From contig NC_092674.1 of NCBI RefSeq assembly GCF_964355755.1, positions 26,336,001 through 26,400,000 of the forward strand: a stretch of 64,000 nucleotides of DNA, written 5' to 3'. Positions within the stretch are counted from its first letter, which is position 1. Every line of letters starts with the position of its first letter. The translations under genes and the position numbers were made by a program. The stretch is from Antedon mediterranea. Taxonomy: Eukaryota; Echinodermata; Crinoidea; Comatulida; Antedonidae. Shown here piece after piece: positions 28,701 through 38,365 of this stretch. The notes beneath the pieces were generated by a model. It was not told where the DNA came from. It saw nothing but the letters and a program-made list of their open reading frames with translations, and ran no database searches.

Positions 28701-30138
28701 TTCTGACCAACATCATAATTTTCTGACTTGCAACATAGAACAAAGATCCTTGAATATGTATTGGGTAAGTGTTCTAAACAATCAAGTTTATTAGCAATAA
28801 AACGACAAAACCCTGAAAATGTTTGTGGTGTAGTGTTAATAGCAAAAAAAGATGGAAAATTATGCCTATTGATATTGCACAAATACTGTAGACGTATTTA
28901 AACAATAATATCTTTGTGAATAAATTGACTGTATGTATTATGTATTTGGAAATAGTGTGAAGATTGTTTAGCTGAACAATAACAAATTAAAACTAACCTT
29001 TAGATGAAGGTTAAATGAAGTCTAGGAAAAACATCATAGTTTAGCAATCCTATCTATTGTCATGGATACACAAATATGCTTTAAAAAAAGCTTCCCAATA
29101 CACGACATGAAATAGTTATATTTAACTGTGTTGGCACATGGTTTTCTGTGCCCTTAGTTATAATTTTCTAAATTTTAAAAAAGCTTGTCCTGGGGCAAGA
29201 GCATACGTCAACTGTGGTTGTCCGACCATAAAAACACTTGTCTCGGGCCCTGGTAGCTTAATGGGGTAGCAAGAAAAAGATGCGAGTCTCAATCTTTATA
29301 CATTAAGTAGTTAGAAGTTTTGTAGTTTACAGATTACTTTCACAGGTTATGACATTTAAACATCGGATTATGAAATACAAAAACAATCATAAGTATAGCT
29401 GGGATTTCCTGTCACGCCATTTTGTCTGCCATATTTTTTTTTCTTAAAAAAAAAAATGTTTAAAAATAGTTTGATGACTAATCATGTCAGAACTCATGTA
29501 AAATAGTCATTTTTTATTGTATAATAATTAAAGAAATAAATCCTTTTTTTTTTAAACTATTATACAATTGCCACAGATCTGATTGCCAACAATTTGAAAT
29601 AGGAAACAAACAAATTGCTCCAGTCCCTGAAAACGAACATACTGCTGTAGTGTTACAGAAAAGCCCAGGCCTAGCTAGGCCGAGTTCATGCCTAGGCTTA
29701 CTACGTACTCCGCTAGCTGAATTATTATTGTCATAATAATAGGCCTAGCCTAGGCAATTTGTATCGAATATAAATAATAAATATTAATAACAATTATTAT
29801 TTATTAATTAAATCATGTGATTTTTAATTAAAATTTAATACACAAAAGTCATAAAAACAACTGGGACAAAATTGGACCTGTGGTTACACTTGAAATGAGG
29901 TAATATGCAGTTGCCTTCCCATCCTAGCCCTAGCTAGTGATTGTTAGAAATCGAGGTTGTTGGTGGTAAGCTAAGCTAGGCAGGCCATGTCACAAGTTAG
30001 CGGACTTACCTTTGCGATCGTCAGGGGACAATGGTGTTCCGAGCCACCTTTCAGAGAAAAACCCCACGGTGATCCTCCTTTCAAAACAACTCGGATGGTT
30101 TGCGTATCATTCACGTTTTCCTGGCCCACCTCAGCCAT
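10567..30138 (-). CDS. Shroom-like PDZ protein, 5' part of gene (two exons of the PDZ isoform)
   Basis: Two minus-strand exons, 30010-30138 and 10567-10715, join in phase 0 into one N-terminal PDZ domain of about 92 residues. Residues 14-43 carry the carboxylate-binding loop (IRVVLKGGSPWGFSLKGG) and the second exon carries VENGGKANLSGQVKVDDVLV and an LVLQVIR last strand. Among PDZ domains known to me the PWGF.LKGG...PL.I.KVE.GGKA pattern is closest to Shroom, an actin-binding scaffold that recruits Rho kinase for apical constriction; synaptopodin-2 and PDLIM proteins are more distant. Exon 2 ends in phase 2, so coding continues leftward. The actin-binding ASD1 and Rock-binding ASD2 regions expected in Shroom were not found here and should lie left of base 1. 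The family call rests on the PDZ alone. Confidence 0.72.
11258..11412. repeat. (TCA)n microsatellite with AGGGTTACTGTA spacers
   Basis: Six runs of ATCATCATCAT of varying length separated by the constant AGGGTTACTGTATC. A two-level repeat. Confidence 0.9.
11686..11830. mobile_element. MITE family A copy
   Basis: CCCATATATGGACATGATAA, two GCCATATTTGGGCATATCAC modules, then a GTGTAAACAGAG end. The left terminus is missing. Confidence 0.55.
14046..14413. mobile_element. MITE family A copy with internal 57-bp tandem expansion
   Basis: Left AAGTTTGACAACAAAAGTGT..., right CATAAAGTTTGATAGTGTAG. The middle is replaced by three copies of a 57-bp unit (see 14155-14335). Confidence 0.55.
14155..14335. 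repeat. 57-bp tandem repeat, about 3 copies
   Basis: Unit begins ATAGCTGTGTAAATGCTATA and ends AATAGCAAACAA. The three copies are almost identical, so the expansion is recent. Because 57 is a multiple of three, a long artefactual frame results. Confidence 0.9.
15378..16310. repeat. About 0.93-kb minisatellite (TGTAGATTTGACTTGGGCC)
   Basis: Units of 19-24 bp, TGTAGATTTGACTTTGGTC, TGTAGATTTGACTTGGGCC and GTACTGTAGATTTGACTTGG, arranged as mixed higher-order runs; about 40 units. All long frames across it are repeat artefacts. Confidence 0.93.
16556..16826 (+). pseudogene. Unrecognised coding-like fragment
   Basis: From a possible acceptor (cgttacag) the plus strand is open to TAA: VNTLINKPQMTTIISGMGVV, then TCLPFQARSITHKIRATVSS and NHLGSCVGTFVTKGRNVQMS. 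Composition is protein-like, but no family was recognised and no partner exon was found. It lies antisense in the large Shroom intron. Its final bases (ACAGAACTTTAAA) begin the repeat array that follows. Confidence 0.3.
16815..17290. repeat. About 130-140-bp tandem array, four diverged copies
   Basis: Each copy has ACAGAACTT.AAA..CCAA, AGTTCAACTCTCTTTCTATC and GCCAATTTCAATTCATGAATAATG, then a T-run and TTTATA. Copies start near 16818, 16957, 17096 and 17220. Confidence 0.75.
17326..17480. mobile_element. hAT-type terminal remnant
   Basis: CAGGGGCGGATCCAGCATTA at the left matches the widespread CAGGGGCGGATCCAG terminus of animal hAT elements. It is followed by GGGGGCTAAAGTCTGTTTAG. A related shred (ATGGATCCGCCCCCCC) is at 5169-5184. 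Confidence 0.5.
17988..18130. mobile_element. MITE family A copy, near complete
   Basis: Left CTCTGTCTACACTATCAAAC, middle GTGCCCAAATATGGTAGTG (twice), right GTTTGATAGTGTAGACAAAGC; both termini readable. Confidence 0.65.
20361..20385. repeat. Poly-G run
   Basis: Seventeen or so consecutive G followed by AGGGAGG; a G-quadruplex-prone tract inside the Shroom intron. Confidence 0.85.
20634..21408. mobile_element. MITE family A copy containing a nested second element
   Basis: Outer element: left end GCTCTGTCTACACTCAAAG, motif GTGATGTGCCCATA; right end CCATATTTGGGCATATCAC... and GATAGTGTATACAGAGC. It is broken at 20699-21215 by a TA-flanked insertion. The CATATTTGGGCATATCAC module is repeated in the right half. 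Confidence 0.75.
20699..21215. mobile_element. 517-bp pogo/Tc1-mariner-type MITE nested in MITE A
   Basis: Inverted termini CAGTAGAACCTGTGTTTTAC and, reversed, CAGTAGAACCTTCATTTTAC, flanked by TA on both sides (20697-20698, 21216-21217). CAGT-AGAACC ends with a TA duplication are usual for pogo/Tigger relatives. No transposase frame; non-autonomous. Confidence 0.75.
22957..24189. mobile_element. 1.23-kb DNA transposon (CAGGGCATC termini) inserted in a SINE
   Basis: Termini CAGGGCATCAT... and ...GTGATGCCCTG are inverted repeats, and GTTTATAGT is duplicated on both sides (9 bp; up to 11 bp if the termini are set one base in). The interior is GC-rich at both ends with repeated AGGAGAGC/GCTCTCCT words and a poly-G run; no transposase frame was seen. 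TSD length suits Mutator-like or, less well, hAT elements; non-autonomous. Confidence 0.7.
24057..24085. repeat. Poly-G run inside the DNA transposon
   Basis: About 19 G, A, then 6 G on the plus strand, within the element at 22957-24189. It creates artefactual poly-Pro and poly-Gly frames. Confidence 0.85.
25135..25480. repeat. Degenerate 20-bp minisatellite (GTGTCCCCTCCATAATAAGGA)
   Basis: About 16 units of GAGTGTCCCCTCCATAATAA with many indels. Flanks (CAGGACCCAACAAAGTGTCA) match a related site at 38275-38345. Confidence 0.85.
25500..30000. other. Large-intron interior, no gene seen
   Basis: Apart from the short repeat at 27.0 kb this stretch of Shroom intron 1 holds no feature I can support. 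It ends in AGGCCTAG-rich sequence next to exon 1. Confidence 0.5.
27000..27082. repeat. Short tandem GGGCGTGTCTCTAAACTA, 4 copies
   Basis: Units of about 20 bp: GGGCATGTCTCTAAACTAGA, GGGCGTGTCTCTAAACTAAT, GGGCGTATCTCTCCAAACCA and GGGCGTGTCTCTCCAACC. Confidence 0.75.
30010..30138 (-). CDS. Shroom-like exon 1 (start codon, first half of PDZ)
   Basis: Reads MAEVGQENVNDTQTIRVVLK then GGSPWGFSLKGG and ends ...LTIAK before a gtaagt donor, 43 codons, phase 0. The ATG at 30138-30136 has A at -3 and G at +4, a good initiation context. The frame stays open a short way upstream but without an ATG. Confidence 0.75.
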
Positions 30139-30762
30139 ATTTATAGTACTATAATCCAAGTTTCACCTTAGCACGCATCAGATCAACTTGATATGCTAAC
30201 AGAAAGTTCCAAGGACGATAAATAAAGTTGAAGTCTGTCGTGTTTTGATTTTACTAGGCCTGGCTAGTTTCCTTACGGTCGGATTCTCGTCTGTTGTGTG
30301 CAGCTCATGGTTTGTTTGGCATGCATTTAGCGTACGATGACCTTGTAACATTCTTTGCTTGTATATTACGTATGTACTTCCGGCCGGGGAAAAGTCACAT
30401 TGCAAATTAAAAAAACACCTCCTCCAGCTAGTTCACATGGTATTAAATCCGGAAAAATCATTATTGTTAAATTTTAACGTTTGATTGTTGTTATTTAAAC
30501 ATATTTAAAGAGTAAATATGTAGGCTAGTTATTCAATAAAAAAAATTTTAAAAACCCAAAAATTCAAAATCTGAAAAGTTAAAGTTAACCGAAAGAGGGC
30601 GCTATAGATAAAATTATTTTCCTCACGTCGTATAATAATTGGTCCAATTAAATTGTAAAAGTAAAATGCAAAGATCATTAAAATAAAACAATAGCTGATA
30701 TCATTTTTAAAATTATTTTATTTTAAAATCTGGATAAGCATTTTTTCATTATTCGGTTTAAG

Positions 30763-30850
30763 AATACGGGCGTATATCTTTGTATAACATGTTTAACATA
30801 ATATGTTAAACATATGTTAAACATGTTATACAAAGATATACGCCCGTATA
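30763..30850. repeat. Near-perfect 88-bp palindrome
   Basis: ATACGGGCGTATATCTTTGT ... ACAAAGATATACGCCCGTAT with arms of about 37 nt meeting around TAATATGTTAAACATA. Strong cruciform potential. No coding content. Confidence 0.9.
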
Positions 30851-30872
30851 TTCACTTTAGTATGAACTTTTT

Positions 30873-30928
30873 TACCGATCAAATAAATATATATTATATA
30901 TATTATATATAATATATATTTATTTGAA
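30873..30928. repeat. AT-only palindrome
   Basis: TCAAATAAATATATATTATA ... TATAATATATATTTATTTGA: nearly perfect, all A/T except the ends. It lies 23 bp after the previous palindrome. Confidence 0.85.
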
Positions 30929-31853
30929 CTTACAACTTTAAATCGGGGGCACTCAATCAATGACAATTGGTGCGTTCGTTACTAATTCACAAACAAATAT
31001 ATATAAAAAAAAAATTAAAAAATGCATAAACATTAATTAAAGTCTCTTCTTCATTACAAATTGTGAAGATGCGCGGGCTAAAACATATACTGTACTGTAT
31101 ATTTTTTCCTCAAACCACAATACAAGAAGCTTGGTAATTATAATATTTCCTCTATAAAAATTATTAATAATAGGCCTAATTAAACTTTTATTTAGCTTAT
31201 GCTGGCTCATATTTTATTTGTTTATGAAAAGAAATGGGGCTAGGCCTAGATTATGTAGCATCAAAACGATTACGGTAAAAAACGTATCCTCTATTTTTAC
31301 GCATAGATACTAAATGCATAACATGTGCAATAGGTTTGTTGAGATTAAATAGAGATTGAAAAAGGTATTTTCCTTATAAAGAATGTAGAGGGCACTATAA
31401 CAAAAATTAAAAATGAAATAAAATGTTTGAAGCAAGGTGTACGTAATGTTGCTAGCGCCCTCAATATCACAACAATAGTCGTGGTGGATATGGTGCATAT
31501 TAACGCCATTGTGCTGTTATATAATATAAATTGTAGACTTTAATTGTATAATATGATTACTGTATTTATTATCATCATATTCACTTTAGTATGAACTTTT
31601 TTACCGATTCAAGAGTCAACCGTTCGATGACCCGTGGGTAGGAATGCAAACAATTGTAACGAACAAAGGAACACAGTTTCTTTTTTGATATTCAATTCAA
31701 TATTGAAATTAAAATCTTACGATAATCCATATTTTTATCCAGATAAATAAACTATTCGCTTTTAGACCTAAGCTTATAATCAATTTAAAGGCGATTTACT
31801 TGGTGAGAAGTCTATTTCAATGTTTCCTCCACAATTATAATACCAGGGAAGTT

Positions 31854-32172
31854 TTGTTTTGTTTGTTTTATCTTTATACTGGGTAACCTCTTCAGTCAAA
31901 GACTGATCTCCCAGAGGGCCCAGTTGGTGATCAGTGGCTGTGATGTACTAATACACCGGGGTAACCCCCTACTCGTCTCGAAAGATGTACTAGGTTCTTT
32001 AAAGTGCACACGAGCAAGTTGTGTACACTGGACCTACGGTTTATAGTCCTTATCCGAGAAGACTCGTTCTACCACCAGAACCATGGAGTGAGTGAGCCTC
32101 GAACCCCTGCCGATGTTATGGCTACGTGATTACGGTTCCACTGTCTTAACCGCTCGGCCACTCACTCACTTC
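31854..32172 (-). mobile_element. tRNA-derived SINE, near full length
   Basis: On the minus strand the element starts with a tRNA-like head: GAGTGGCCGAGCGGTTAAG (A box TGGCCGAGCGG) and GGGTTCGAGGCTCACTC (B box GGTTCGAGGC). A body follows with CTTCTCGGATAAGGACTATA, GTGCACTTTAAAGAACC and GGGGGTTACCCCGGTGT, ending in a T/G-rich tail. The body resembles the conserved central domain of Nin-type SINEs as I remember it. Other copies are at 22755-24321 (split) and 56674-57015. Confidence 0.8.
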
Positions 32173-32277
32173 AAGTGAAATGACACTCTTCCTTAATAAT
32201 ACACAATTACATAATATTAAACTAGTTTGATGAGACCCGCCCACTATAATGAAACCATTCCATCATGGTTGAGCTAA

Positions 32278-33052
32278 GCTAGGTTTAACGGTTGGGCCGC
32301 CGACAAGTTGAGCCGCCGGTGATTTCTATGAAACGCCCAGTGCATGCGTCTTTTACGACATTTCGCGTAGTGATTAGGATGGTGTCCTAGTACATAAGTT
32401 CATGGTCTTGGTTTATTGTGTCATGAAAATAAATAATATATAATTACATATTATAATTAACAACACAGCAAAGGAAAGTAGTAATATTTAATAATGTAAT
32501 TGTTTTGTTTTTAATCTTTCGAGGAAAAAATTCAGTGCACTCATAATTTTTCTCGCCGCGTGTAGGCCTACCACGTAAAGTCACGTTGTCCTCTCTCAGG
32601 ACTAATTAATAGAGTATTAACATTCTTCGAATGAGGTTAATTAAATATTATTTTTTATTTACTAATCTTTTAATATCATATTTTATTGAATTTTACAATG
32701 TTAATACACAAAATATTTTACTAAAAAACGTGATTTTATGTAATTATTTTACCGAAAAATGGAGTAAGCCTACCTAGTTGTTTACGTCATTTTTGGCTAA
32801 AAACGATCACTTTCGGTGATGTTTTATATTTTGGAATCTACAAGCCAGATTTTCATAATTATTTCTTTAATTATAATATTTAATAATATATATACTAAAA
32901 ACCATGATATATAAACTTTTGAATGTACATCGATCCCTAATATAAATTGAACGAGCACCGGCGAAAGTTAGCATTTGGCGTTCCATAAAAAATAACGTTT
33001 TTCTGGTGGCGGCTCAACTTGTCGGCGGCTCAACTTGGCCTAATCCTAAATG
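32278..33052. mobile_element. 775-bp inverted-repeat DNA element
   Basis: Left end AGGTTTAACGGTTGGGCCGC, then CGACAAGTTGAGCCGCC. Right end, reversed, AGGATTAGGCCAAGTTGAGC, then CGCCGACAAGTTGAGCCGCC. The GCCGCCGACAAGTTGAGCCG block is shared in inverted orientation. The interior is AT-rich without a coding frame. Target duplication not clear. Confidence 0.6.
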
Positions 33053-33379
33053 ACATCCCCTCATACATGTCTTTCTCGAAAGCAGCAATTAAATCTAAAA
33101 TTAAATTATGATTATATGAATCAAAATCTCTCTCTCCAAAAAACAGTTTCAGAAAACCAAAAAAGGGTTGGGTTAAGTTCCATACGACTCCCGACTGCTC
33201 CTAAAGTTGCATGATTAATTAATCACGAATCTGTTTCATGTCTACTGTACGGTTTACCCTATCAAATCAAATTATACAAAAAGTTCCGGGATGTCTTCCT
33301 TCACACAAGCTGAGCCCATCTATAAGCCGTGACGGAAATCCAATGGACTAAGTACAGAAGCGACTTATGCATCAACCAA

Positions 33380-33450
33380 CCAATCAAAACGGAGCATTTC
33401 TGAATAAGCGTGTATATAATTGTTGCACTCATAGTGTTTAATCATTGATG
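33380..33450 (+). promoter_or_regulatory. Candidate core promoter: CCAAT box, TATA box, initiator
   Basis: CCAAT at 33380-33384, TATATAA at 33413-33419 and an initiator-like atcattg near 33441-33447, 28-34 bp from the TATA box. It lies upstream of the small coding exon at 33623. The 5' leader holds a short uORF (33448-33495, 15 codons then TGA). Confidence 0.4.
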
Positions 33451-33622
33451 TATGCTATGTCTATAATAGACGTTGTGAATATCTATTGTCGATGAAACAA
33501 CAACGACGCACTGTACTCGAATCGAACCATCTATTTCAGGGAAACACTGGTTTGAGAGTATCGTCTCTAATCCTCTCCGAACCTTATTTGATACTGAACG
33601 AAGGGGATACAAATCGATCAAC

Positions 33623-33655
33623 ATGAATCCAATTGGAGAAAAAATGGCTCTGGAG
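33623..33655 (+). CDS. Candidate upstream coding first exon (MNPIGEKMALE)
   Basis: ATG AAT ... GAG, 11 codons, ends in phase 0 at a gtaaac donor. A good core promoter lies about 200 bp upstream. The SLC6 ATG at 40526 sits directly after a tag preceded by a pyrimidine-rich run, so splicing there would keep frame and add these 11 residues. It could instead start another plus-strand gene whose later exons I did not find. Confidence 0.4.
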
Positions 33656-34069
33656 GTAAACTTTTTTCATTTAACATTTTGACAACAGGTTGTTGTTGTT
33701 GTTCGATATGAGATGTAGGAATTGACACATTCATATATATGTAAATTTAATGTAAATTGGAACGTCGCATTTTTTGAATTAGTGTAGACTATCTTATAAG
33801 TTGTTTTATCATCGGAAATGATAAACTATGGTATAATAGTAGCGCCTCGAGAGAGAATCGAGAGGATGGGGAGTGCAGGCCTAACATTTATTTTGCATTT
33901 TGTTTGGTTTGGTGGACAGGTGGATAGGGTTTCACCGAAACCCCGGATGCGTCACTGAATGTTCGTTACCATTCAAGCCGGGTGTACCTGTCCACCCTTA
34001 GCGGATATCTTCTGTGAGAACTTCGTGGCTGGTGTAGGGAGAGGGGAGAGGTGTTACTAATAGGATATT

Positions 34070-34925
34070 GTTTACTTGTTTACTTGCTTACTTGTTTCCC
34101 GTACACTTTCGTCTACGGGATCGAGGCGAAGCACTCAGTGCTTAAAAGCCCCTCTTAGCAATAAAATCATATTCTATATAGGGTGAAAACTTCAGCGGGT
34201 GGTTAGACCATGCGACGTTAAGTTTTGCTTTGAACAAGTTCACCGTAGCACATGAAACTACATCCATAGGCAGAGTATTCCATAAGAGAATAACTCTCCT
34301 GGAGAACGTGTCCCTCCTAATATTAAGACGAGAGCTTTTAAACTTGAGTTTATATGGGTGTCCACGGGTCCGAGATTCTAGATCAAATTCAAAAAATGTG
34401 TTGATCGAAATACGATCGAAACCTTTAACAATCCTAAAAACTTGGATAATATCTGCTCTCTGCCTTCGATATCTCATGGTAGGAAGGCCAAGAATTCTCA
34501 AACGTTGTTCATAAGGAATATTACGGTACCTAGGAATCAATCTTGTTGCTCTTTGCTGGACCTTCTCTATTTCATCCTGATCTCGTTTTCTAATAGGATT
34601 ATAAACAGTGTTACAATATTCAAGCGTTGGCCTGACAATAGACTTATACAGCTTCAAAAATCCATCTTTATTCAAGAATTTAAAAGATCTATAAATCATT
34701 CCTAGTTTCTTATTAGCTCTTTTATAAATATCCGCTACATGCAAATTAAAGATTAAACTATGATCAAAGGTAACACCTAGATCTTTCTCCTGCTTTACCT
34801 CATGTAGTAAATTACCAGCCATTGAATACAAGAAATTGGGATTATTACGACCATAATGAAATACCTTACACTTAGTGTACATACATATTAAACATTGTCT
34901 ATCTAACGTTCGTACAAATTATGGT
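34070..34925 (-). mobile_element. CR1/Jockey-like non-LTR retrotransposon, 5'-truncated, RT C-terminal part
   Basis: An uninterrupted frame (34142-34882, ATG-like start inside) encodes the RT thumb and C-terminal region: CKVFHYG..., EKDLGVTFD, LYKSIVRPTLEYCNTVYNP, VQQRATRLIP, YEQRLRILGLPTMRYRRQRA, SRTRGHPYKL and RRDTFSRRVILLWNTLP. These motifs are standard for CR1-like LINEs. The frame reads back to about 34920 and then meets sequence unlike RT, so the copy is 5'-truncated. The 3' end is a short (CAAGTAAG/A)n-type tail near 34070-34100. No stop or frameshift in over 240 codons suggests recent insertion. Confidence 0.9.
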
Positions 34926-34929
34926 TGAT

Positions 34930-36770
34930 TAGTACTTGCTATTCAACCAGGAAGAACCAGGAAGTATGTTAAATATGTGTAGTAAAGACTTTCTAGTTTC
35001 GGAATAACTCATAATGTGCACATACGTGTATACAACATACCAATTGAGATCCCCTCCTTAAAATTCAAATGAAATATATCATGCAGTGTGCTTCGCATTG
35101 GATTGCATTGGATATTGCCTGATGCTCTTTACTTTGTCATGTAAAACAATCGACATTGAGCAGTCGGATATACAGTTTTATTCATATAATTCTTTGATAT
35201 TAAACATCTGTTAATATACGTCAGTTTTTTTGGGATTTCTGATATTTTTTTGTTTGTTTTTGTTTTGCTGTTATTGCAGTTTAGCTGGTACCCGGTACAA
35301 ATACGACCGAACACGTTTAATCTAAATAAACATATGTTATGGAAACATTATTTACTAAATTATTCGCAGCAATGGATTTAGAGTGGGACCCCACATATTA
35401 TCGATCAACTCTGAATTTCTATATTTATTATCATAATATATTCACATTATTTTAATTTTTACATCTGAATCCGCACCTGTCATTACGGGTTAAATAAGCT
35501 TGATTCCTAGTAAAAACGTCTCATTAAAACTAAAAATCAGTTACCAAAATTACACACGTCGCGTTTCCATGAAATACCACTATTATTCCGCTTTTTCGCA
35601 GCCTGTAACTATTTTGTTAGTTCGTATATCAATTGATATATGAAAAAGAACTGATAAAGGTTTATTATTCATTTACAATGAATTAAACCCGGCTGCCAAC
35701 AATTGATTGTTCATGTTTTTATAATGAACAATAAAATGAGTATTGTATGCATCACTAACTCTTTTTATACGTGGTTGTGGTAGAAAATAATAAAAATATG
35801 CGCGACGGTAAACTGTACATTATCAGGGTATCGTACTCGGTTCCTATATAGGAAATGCATCCGATTATCTCTACTGTATCTCCATATTATGGCATGATGT
35901 GTCCAGTATCATGGAACATTCTATAATGAAGCGGCACATGTTCCACGTGTGGCGTCTTGTTGTAATAGGTTAGGTATGATACAGACATCATATGTGATAC
36001 ATACGTGACTGTATTAGACCTACAGAATTTGTCCATGATACTGAACGTATTATTCATACAGTAACGATAATCAGCTATAGATGCTAACTTATAGCAATGT
36101 TGTTGCTTGTTCGAAATATAGCCTATAATATAACAAATATTATTCAGATTTAAGAGATCGGCTACCCACATCGTTTGCGGAGCTGATTTTAATTTGTGCA
36201 CAACGTGATTATATTATTTATCAATCCTATTTAAATCTAAATATTTACAATATTTATGAAATTAATTATACTAGTTTTGTTATGGGTTACCACGATCTAA
36301 CGAGGCGGATTACATTTTCCATAGAAACTAAACCACTTTTTTTAACCGCATGAATATCTTGGTTTTTTCCATCATGAGTCATGCGCATGTGTGAACATAA
36401 CAATTATTTACCATAGCTTAATTTACCAGCATAACATTTGAATATTTAATTACTAGAATTATCTTAATACAGTTACCATACTTGGTTTTATGTGCCAAAA
36501 AAAATGTTTTGACTTAATAAACTTAGTATATATAATTATTACCGAAATATGTATGCAACACAAGTGCATAGCAACATTGTTAATGTTAAATGTGTCAATT
36601 ATTAATAACGGTATATGAAATACGGACAGTCGGACAAATACAAGTTTACAATATTTAGGCTTTTACACTACTATATCATTATTTCACACTGTACGCGCCT
36701 CAGTAATGTTGTTTTTTATGTTTGGGTGAGAGTTATAATGATGTATCCAGGTGTATGCATACATGTGCAC
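34930..36770. other. Upstream of SLC6 exon 1, no gene seen
   Basis: AT-rich; the 104-codon minus-strand frame at 35887-36201 has neither motif nor splice support. Confidence 0.45.
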
Positions 36771-36776
36771 AGTCAA

Positions 36777-37135
36777 CAAATGGGATATCTTTAACAAAAC
36801 AAAAATGTGATGTTCCTCGGTATTATGGACATGATGATGTCATATCACTACCATATTTGGGCATATCAGTATCATATTTGGACACATCCGACTTGTTTGT
36901 CAAACTAATTTGATAGTGTAAACAGAGCTACATTTGTGTGTTTACAAAGATGCTCTTCTTCGCACCAAAAGTAGAAAAAAAAATGTGATGTGCCTCGGTA
37001 TTATGGACATGATGATGTCATATCACTACCATATTTTGGCATATCAGTATCATTATTTGGACATATCCGACTTTTTTGTCAAACTAATTTGATACAGAGC
37101 TACATTTGTGTGTTTACAAAGATGCTCTTCTTCGC
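36777..37135. repeat. Tandem duplication of a MITE A copy plus flank
   Basis: A MITE A copy with the flank ACATTTGTGTGTTTACAAAG, then ATGCTCTTCTTCGCACCAAA, occurs twice head-to-tail (about 36777-36955 and 36962-37135). Few differences separate the copies, including a short deletion at the second right end. Confidence 0.75.
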
Positions 37136-37929
37136 ACCAAACGTAGATAGGGCCTTTACGGTTTAAATTAGTGTTCAGCCCGCATGTTAGCACTTCATTG
37201 AATATCCAAAAATGGTGGTAGGTTGTACATTTCCTATTGTGGAAGATTGGCGGATATAGGCCTAATATTGTGTATTAAAGGGTTACATATAAGCTAATCT
37301 GAATGGTATAGGAACTGCGGTTACACCTGCAAAAGAAATTGGAATGGAAAAATACATAATCCTGCATCGGAACTTATCGAACAACACAACCTGAAGGCGT
37401 GCACGATATAGGCCTCCTACAGATGATGTAAATTTACCTGTCGTGTAACAACTCAGTTGATACAGTTACTGTACATTTTGGAACAGTTTAGGAAACAATT
37501 TATCCACTTTTAAAAAATTAATATAGTAGGCCTATAGTATATATCAAACATCAGTTACTTCTTTTACATAGTAATAACAGTCGATTCCGTTAAGTCGAAT
37601 CTAATAGGACTGGCATCAATATTTCGAGTTATCCGAACTGCGACTTTTACGGATTTTAAACGGGAAAAGCCAGGATTAAAAAGTGGAAATGTGTTCTGAT
37701 AGGAAACCCTCCTTGATCTTTCCATCACCTTTTGAAAAACGTTTAAGAATATGTGTCCGACCACTTGTGTGGTACAATCGCGGGTAAACAGAACCCTTGC
37801 AGTTCTTCACATTTGATTTTATTTATATTCATAGGCTCCTCCAAATGTTAATGTTTTCTATAAAAAAAAGTCTGTAGATACAAAGTTAAACACATAAGAT
37901 ACGGTAGTTGACTCTGTTTGGGGATAGAC

Positions 37930-38005
37930 TGTTTACATCACTATCAAACTAGTTTGACAAAATGTGATGTGCCCAAATATGGTGATATGACATCATCTTT
38001 TCGGA
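37930..38005. mobile_element. MITE family A fragment
   Basis: ACTATCAAACTAGTTTGACA, then ATGTGATGTGCCCAAATATG and GTGATATGACATCATC; truncated at right. Confidence 0.5.
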
Positions 38006-38261
38006 ATCAGAGTCATGGGACCACATAGGCGATGATTTACCACTATACGTTAGAAAAAAAATACCAGCTTAAAATCTATTTTACCTTGGACGCTGGCCTG
38101 TATAAGAAAGTGGGTTGCCAGTTCCGGGAACTTTTCCATTACATTTTTACTGCTCATGAGTTTAGCCTTGGTTTCTTGTTAGCCATTAAATTTCATACTT
38201 CTATTTTGTTTATTTATTTTTTTTTGCCCAACTGGAACCTCATTTTGTAAACTTGCGTGTA

Positions 38262-38365
38262 CCTCGACCGCCTTTAGGACACAACAAATCGTCCCCTTAA
38301 TAGTGGTGTCACCCTTCATAAAAAGAAGTGTCCCCACAGGGGTGTCCCGAAGAGGGCTGGGGACG
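38262..38365. repeat. GTGTCC/TTAATAG element fragment
   Basis: TTAGGACACAACAAATCGTC, then CCCTTAATAGTGGTGTCACC and AAGTGTCCCCACAGGGGTGT. Same vocabulary as the 25.1-kb array. Confidence 0.5.

Noticed and set aside
30136-30159. Upstream TTG start seven codons before the Shroom ATG
   Set aside because: TTG is not a normal animal start, and the ATG at 30138 has a good context.
32090-32172. tRNA(Ser/Leu)-like gene on the minus strand (also at 24238-24321 and 56920-57015)
   Set aside because: A and B boxes are present, but the same sequence heads a repeated SINE body in three copies and no convincing cloverleaf 3' half exists.
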